Part shown: piece by piece, positions 60,619-64,000 of the stretch
Layout of the letters: every line of letters starts with the position of its first letter
Numbering within the stretch: position 1 is the stretch's first letter
Notes under the pieces: model-generated
The model's input: only the letters and a program-made list of their open reading frames with translations
Databases searched by the model: none
Told to the model about the DNA's origin: nothing
Position numbers and translations under genes: made by a program
NCBI GenBank assembly: GCA_037903355.1
Contig: JBAJFE010000039.1
Location: 682,001-746,000 of the forward strand
DNA length: 64,000 bases
Direction: 5' to 3'
Source of the DNA: Trichuris trichiura
Taxonomy: Eukaryota; Nematoda; Enoplea; Trichinellida; Trichuridae

Positions 60619-62821
60619 CTAGATTTGCATAGCCGAAAAGACTTTGTTGGCATATGCCATTGGAGTGACTTTTGGATGTTCAACAGCTTCGTATGTGGTA
60701 AATTTGGGTGTCAAGTTGTCTCCCCTTATAACAATAAACGCACCTTTGTTGCCCATCGTGTCGCTGCAAAAATTAATTTTAACAAAGCACTGACGACAAT
60801 TACTGTACCAGTAGTTAGGCGCGGAGAAAACCGTAACGCATTTATCGTGATGAATCACTTCGTATCCTTCCGGTTTCACTTCGTGACTTCTGTGCAAGTA
60901 AAATGTATTTAAGCATCTTCGGAAAAAAATGCAAACCTTATTATGTAGTCCAAGTTGTTCAGTTTACAGAACGCCTCGGTCACGTCCGGTCCAAACTGAG
61001 AGCCAACGCCACGTTTGGAAGGAGAACGACCAAGAGCTAACTGCGGATCCGACCAAAGAAGATCACACATCAAACCTTCGTCAGGTGGTTGTTTGAAGCG
61101 GTCAATTTTTTGAATATCTTCTAAAAGCACGTCATCGGTTGCAGGTAGGCCGCCATGCATGACCAAGATGCGTTTGTTAATTAAGTGGGCCAACGGAAGC
61201 GCATTGAAAACTTCAGTGAACATCTCGGCCATTTGACCAGAATACTTGCTACGAACTTCCCCGTCAAAACCGTACATTTTGTTCATCAGCTCGCTCTCAT
61301 GGTTGCCTAAGGAAGGGAAATGTTTCAACAGCAAACAAACGTTTTGTATTTTATCTTCCTACCTCGGGAAAGGAAAACATGCTTTGGATACAACAGCTTG
61401 AGACTGAATAAGGTAAACACTGTTTCCACGGAAAATGAGCCGCGGTCAACGAAGTCACCGTTGAACAGCTAAAACAGCAATGCCTTATAGTAGAAGATAT
61501 GCCTGAAGATTATTACGTATGGGTTCTTTTCTGAAGGCATTCCATTCAACTTGAAGATGTTGAGCAAATCGTAAAACTGCCCATGAACATCCCCACAAAT
61601 TGTGAACTTTTCATTCTATAAAATCTGTTTTTAAAACAGTTGCTTAAAGGTTAAGAAGAAGACGAAAACCTTAGCGACTTCAATGCTGACCATCGTCTCT
61701 TCCTTCCGCATCATGTTGTAAATGTCCACTAGAATCTGAACGCAAGAACTACAGCTAGATGCTGACGCGGTTGGAGTCACCTTGAAAGCATATTTCTTGT
61801 GCAACTTTTTTTCGTCCCGAAATGTTTCCAACAAATTCTCCAGAAATTTCACCGTCACTTTCCCATCCTCAAGCGCAGGGCCAACGTACGTATCCTCTAC
61901 GACTAAGACGGCAACACGAATAAAACAATACAGTACAATTAATAGACTAACCAAGCGCATCTACGTCAATTAAATCAAACGGGGACTTTTGCTTCACGTC
62001 AAGAGAAATAGCCTTTTCGAAAGCTTTCTTCCACGACAATCGACTGCATTCCTCTCGTTTCTGGATGACGTCTCGATCATTTGGCCTCACTTTGATCACC
62101 TAAGGATGAAAACTAACGAGACTAATGAAATGAAACGAGCGAGTCTATCACAGCTTAGCTGAAAACCAACCGCTCGGGAGAGTAATTACTACTCTTTCTA
62201 CAACACTACAGAAAAGAGATTGGGAAATTGATTTTATTACGGCTGTACTAAGTCAAAATTCCCTATCATCATAGGACAAGGTAGCAATTAATGAAATGAA
62301 CGTTCGCGGGAAAAACACTGCCGGTAGCTTGAACGAGTTAAAGAACAGTACGTAGGCGTAAAAACCGTACGGGCTGAAAACAGAGATTTTTTGAAAAAGA
62401 TATTTCAGTTAACAGAAGCGCGTTGATATTAGAAAGAAACAACAGATTTTACCGCGTCGAAATCCGCAAGCGCAAGTTTAAATTTTCCCATCGCCATGTA
62501 GGCGGTAGCCCTGCGATAGTAGGCCTTCACGTAGGTGTCATCAATAGCAATGGCCTTAGAGGCATCCGACAATGCCAAGGCGTACAGCTCGGTACGAATG
62601 TACGCCAAACTACGATTGCACCAAATGTGTAAGTCATCCGGGTTCAACTCAAGCGCTTGCGTGTACAGCTCAATCGCTTTATCATATTGTTTGGCTGCAA
62701 AGATGATGTAAGAACGCGTAAGCACTTCTTGAAAATGGGCTAAACCGTTGAAGTGATTATTCGCTTTCGTCCGAAGATCGCTGGCTTCGTCTATTCCATT
62801 GGCAAACTCTGACACTGCCAT
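60619..62821 (-). CDS. pph-5: Serine/threonine-protein phosphatase 5 (TPR-PP2A-like family)
   Basis: A cytosolic and nuclear phosphatase that docks to Hsp90 through N-terminal TPRs and acts on kinases and steroid-receptor complexes. Ten exons join exactly: 62746-62821, 62453-62694, 61952-62099, 61781-61902, 61670-61735, 61517-61615, 61363-61468, 60937-61306, 60809-60889 and 60619-60763. They give 484 residues (human 499). TPRs span about residues 10-115 ([57 protein letters not shown]). The linker has [18 protein letters not shown]. The metal-binding motifs are [19 protein letters not shown] and RGNHE (split by an intron), with [28 protein letters not shown] and [16 protein letters not shown]. 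The C-terminal helix ends [14 protein letters not shown]. Introns are 45-56 bp except one of 353 bp. A 3' splice site lies 9 bases before the ATG. Confidence 0.96.
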
Positions 62822-62832
62822 GTCGAAGGACT

Positions 62833-63513
62833 ATAAAAAATTCAATTGTGGCAACAACACTTTCACCGAGGATTTATCTTCGGGTCAGGAATCGCGGCAC
62901 GTAAACGACTGCAGAGCAATTGATTCGCAGGTTCTTTGAACTACAGAAAAAACTTTAAACGACTTTCAACCGAACAAAAGAAAAGCGTTTATGTAGTAAG
63001 AAAATTTTAACATTCAGCAAAACGAAGAGCTGGGCTGTTTGGTTTCTTCTTGCACCTCACTGCCTTACAGAACTGTGAAAAGAGATGGAATTAAAATGCA
63101 GCACCGCAACACTACTTTTCGCAGTTCTTAATGGACCTTTCCAAAAATTGAACCCTAACTTTTCTATGCCAACAAACTGACTATATTTTAGGCGAATTTC
63201 GGATAAAGCTTAGTTTGCAGAGCGCGGGTAGGATTGCTGTGCCTTGCGGACATTTTGAATATATTTCAGAAGGTACAGCTACTTTTCCTAACCTCCCCAC
63301 GCGAAGGAAGCATCTTTTCAGTAGGCTAGTTAAAAAGAGAATCAGCCTTACGTTAGCAGACAGTCGGGTATGTTAAATATTCGTCTCACGTGAAATAGGT
63401 GCGCTCGAATTTCTTGAACGGCTGCAGTATTTTACTAAACAGCGCACGAACGAAAATGGGACGAAAATAATGCCAGGAAAGAAATGTATACATGACGAGA
63501 TGCACGTGTATCT
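62833..63513. other. Spacer between CRIPT and PP5
   Basis: No gene was recognised. The two flanking genes are co-directional, but at this distance there is no sign of an operon. Confidence 0.45.
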
Positions 63514-63874
63514 TCAAACGGTACTTTGCCTGTAGTTTTTTGTCAGCAACATCTTCTTTCCGCACATAGCGCAGATTCCTTTCTGATAGGAGCAATTCTG
63601 GCAATAATGGGACCCAACTTGGTGAACAAAGGAGCGACAAATGCGGCACCGGTTGAACTGGGAATCCTTGTAAGGCACGTACCTGTACATGGCAGAATGT
63701 TGAGCGTCCAAAAACCCAAGAACAAATTACATACTTGGACCCTTTTTTCAATCCAAGCAACTTGTTTTCACCTACTTTGCGTCCAACAGACTCCCCTTTT
63801 ACCTTCCCACCGTGAGTGAACGGATCAGGTGTGGTCAGTTTCGACAACTTCTTTTGACAAGCTTCACAAACCAT
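63514..63874 (-). CDS. cript: CRIPT, cysteine-rich PDZ-binding protein
   Basis: A small zinc-binding protein first described as a PSD-95 PDZ3 ligand; orthologues are also linked to spliceosome and minor-spliceosome components. Exons 63735-63874 and 63514-63682 join in phase 2 across a 52-bp intron to give 102 residues, matching the family's usual ~101. Four CxxC-type pairs are visible: MVCEACQKKL at the start, FNRCRICRSFVHQ, GSHYCQNCSYQKG and ICAMCGKKML. The C-terminus YRQSTV fits a class I PDZ ligand (Ser at -2, Val at 0). A 3' splice site at 63907-63908 lies 32 bases before the ATG. It reads in the same direction as the PP5 gene, about 690 bp upstream of it. Confidence 0.95.
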
Positions 63875-64000
63875 TTTCCAAAAGTGACGCGCAGTTCAGG
63901 AGTTTACTGAAAGACGGCCTAAGGCAAAGCAACTCAATCAACCAAAAATTATCCACATTAACTTACGCAAAACGGTTAAGTTGTAGATACCGTATTCACG

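Noticed and set aside
60619..63874. PP5 and CRIPT as an operon
   Set aside because: The spacer of about 690 bp is larger than typical nematode operon gaps, and both genes could have their own promoters.

Overview
This is a eukaryotic window, almost certainly from a nematode. One gene belongs to the nematode-restricted transthyretin-like family. The recognisable genes are cut by many tiny introns (about 42-70 bp, GT-AG). Several start codons lie a few bases downstream of a bare 3' splice site, as expected for spliced-leader trans-splicing. Multi-WAP and saposin-like secreted proteins next to a lysosomal beta-glucuronidase would suit a clade I (Trichuris/Trichinella-like) worm, but that placement is inference.

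Layout. 0.2-4.1 kb, + strand: an aromatic amino-acid hydroxylase, most like tryptophan hydroxylase. 6.85-7.7 kb: a broken protein disulfide isomerase. 8-30 kb: gene-poor, AT-rich and full of repeats: an ~870 bp direct duplication, a 41-bp minisatellite, short hairpin (MITE-like) elements, a GC-rich block, and a (GT)n tract of over 200 bp. It holds only weak coding candidates at 11.6, 15.4 and 18.6 kb. 32.2 kb: a Tc1/mariner-type MITE. 32.7-33.8 kb, - strand: a multi-domain saposin-like gene. 34.3-38.1 kb: a damaged Penelope-like element (RT plus GIY-YIG) with an inverted copy of its own 3' end at its left side. 40.4-41.4 kb, -: a secreted multi-WAP protein. 45.9-46.6 kb, +: a transthyretin-like protein. 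47.5-52.5 kb, -: beta-glucuronidase in 13 exons. 53.7-57.1 kb, +: a two-exon secreted or membrane-anchored EGF protein whose only intron carries a Penelope-derived palindrome. 58.7-60.1 kb: a 1.4-kb imperfect palindrome. 60.6-62.8 kb, -: protein phosphatase 5 in 10 exons. 63.5-63.9 kb, -: CRIPT in two exons.

The genes are unrelated in pathway: neurotransmitter synthesis, lysosomal glycan turnover, secreted host-interface-type proteins, and housekeeping signalling. The theme that ties the window together is inverted-repeat DNA. Three Penelope-derived insertions, two hairpin MITEs, one mariner-type MITE and one unclassified 1.4-kb palindrome all form fold-back structures. The Penelope termini share a stem-loop resembling a hammerhead ribozyme core. 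Reading frames were joined by hand: for the hydroxylase, saposin exons, WAP, TTL, GUS, EGF, PP5 and CRIPT genes the intron phases close exactly.
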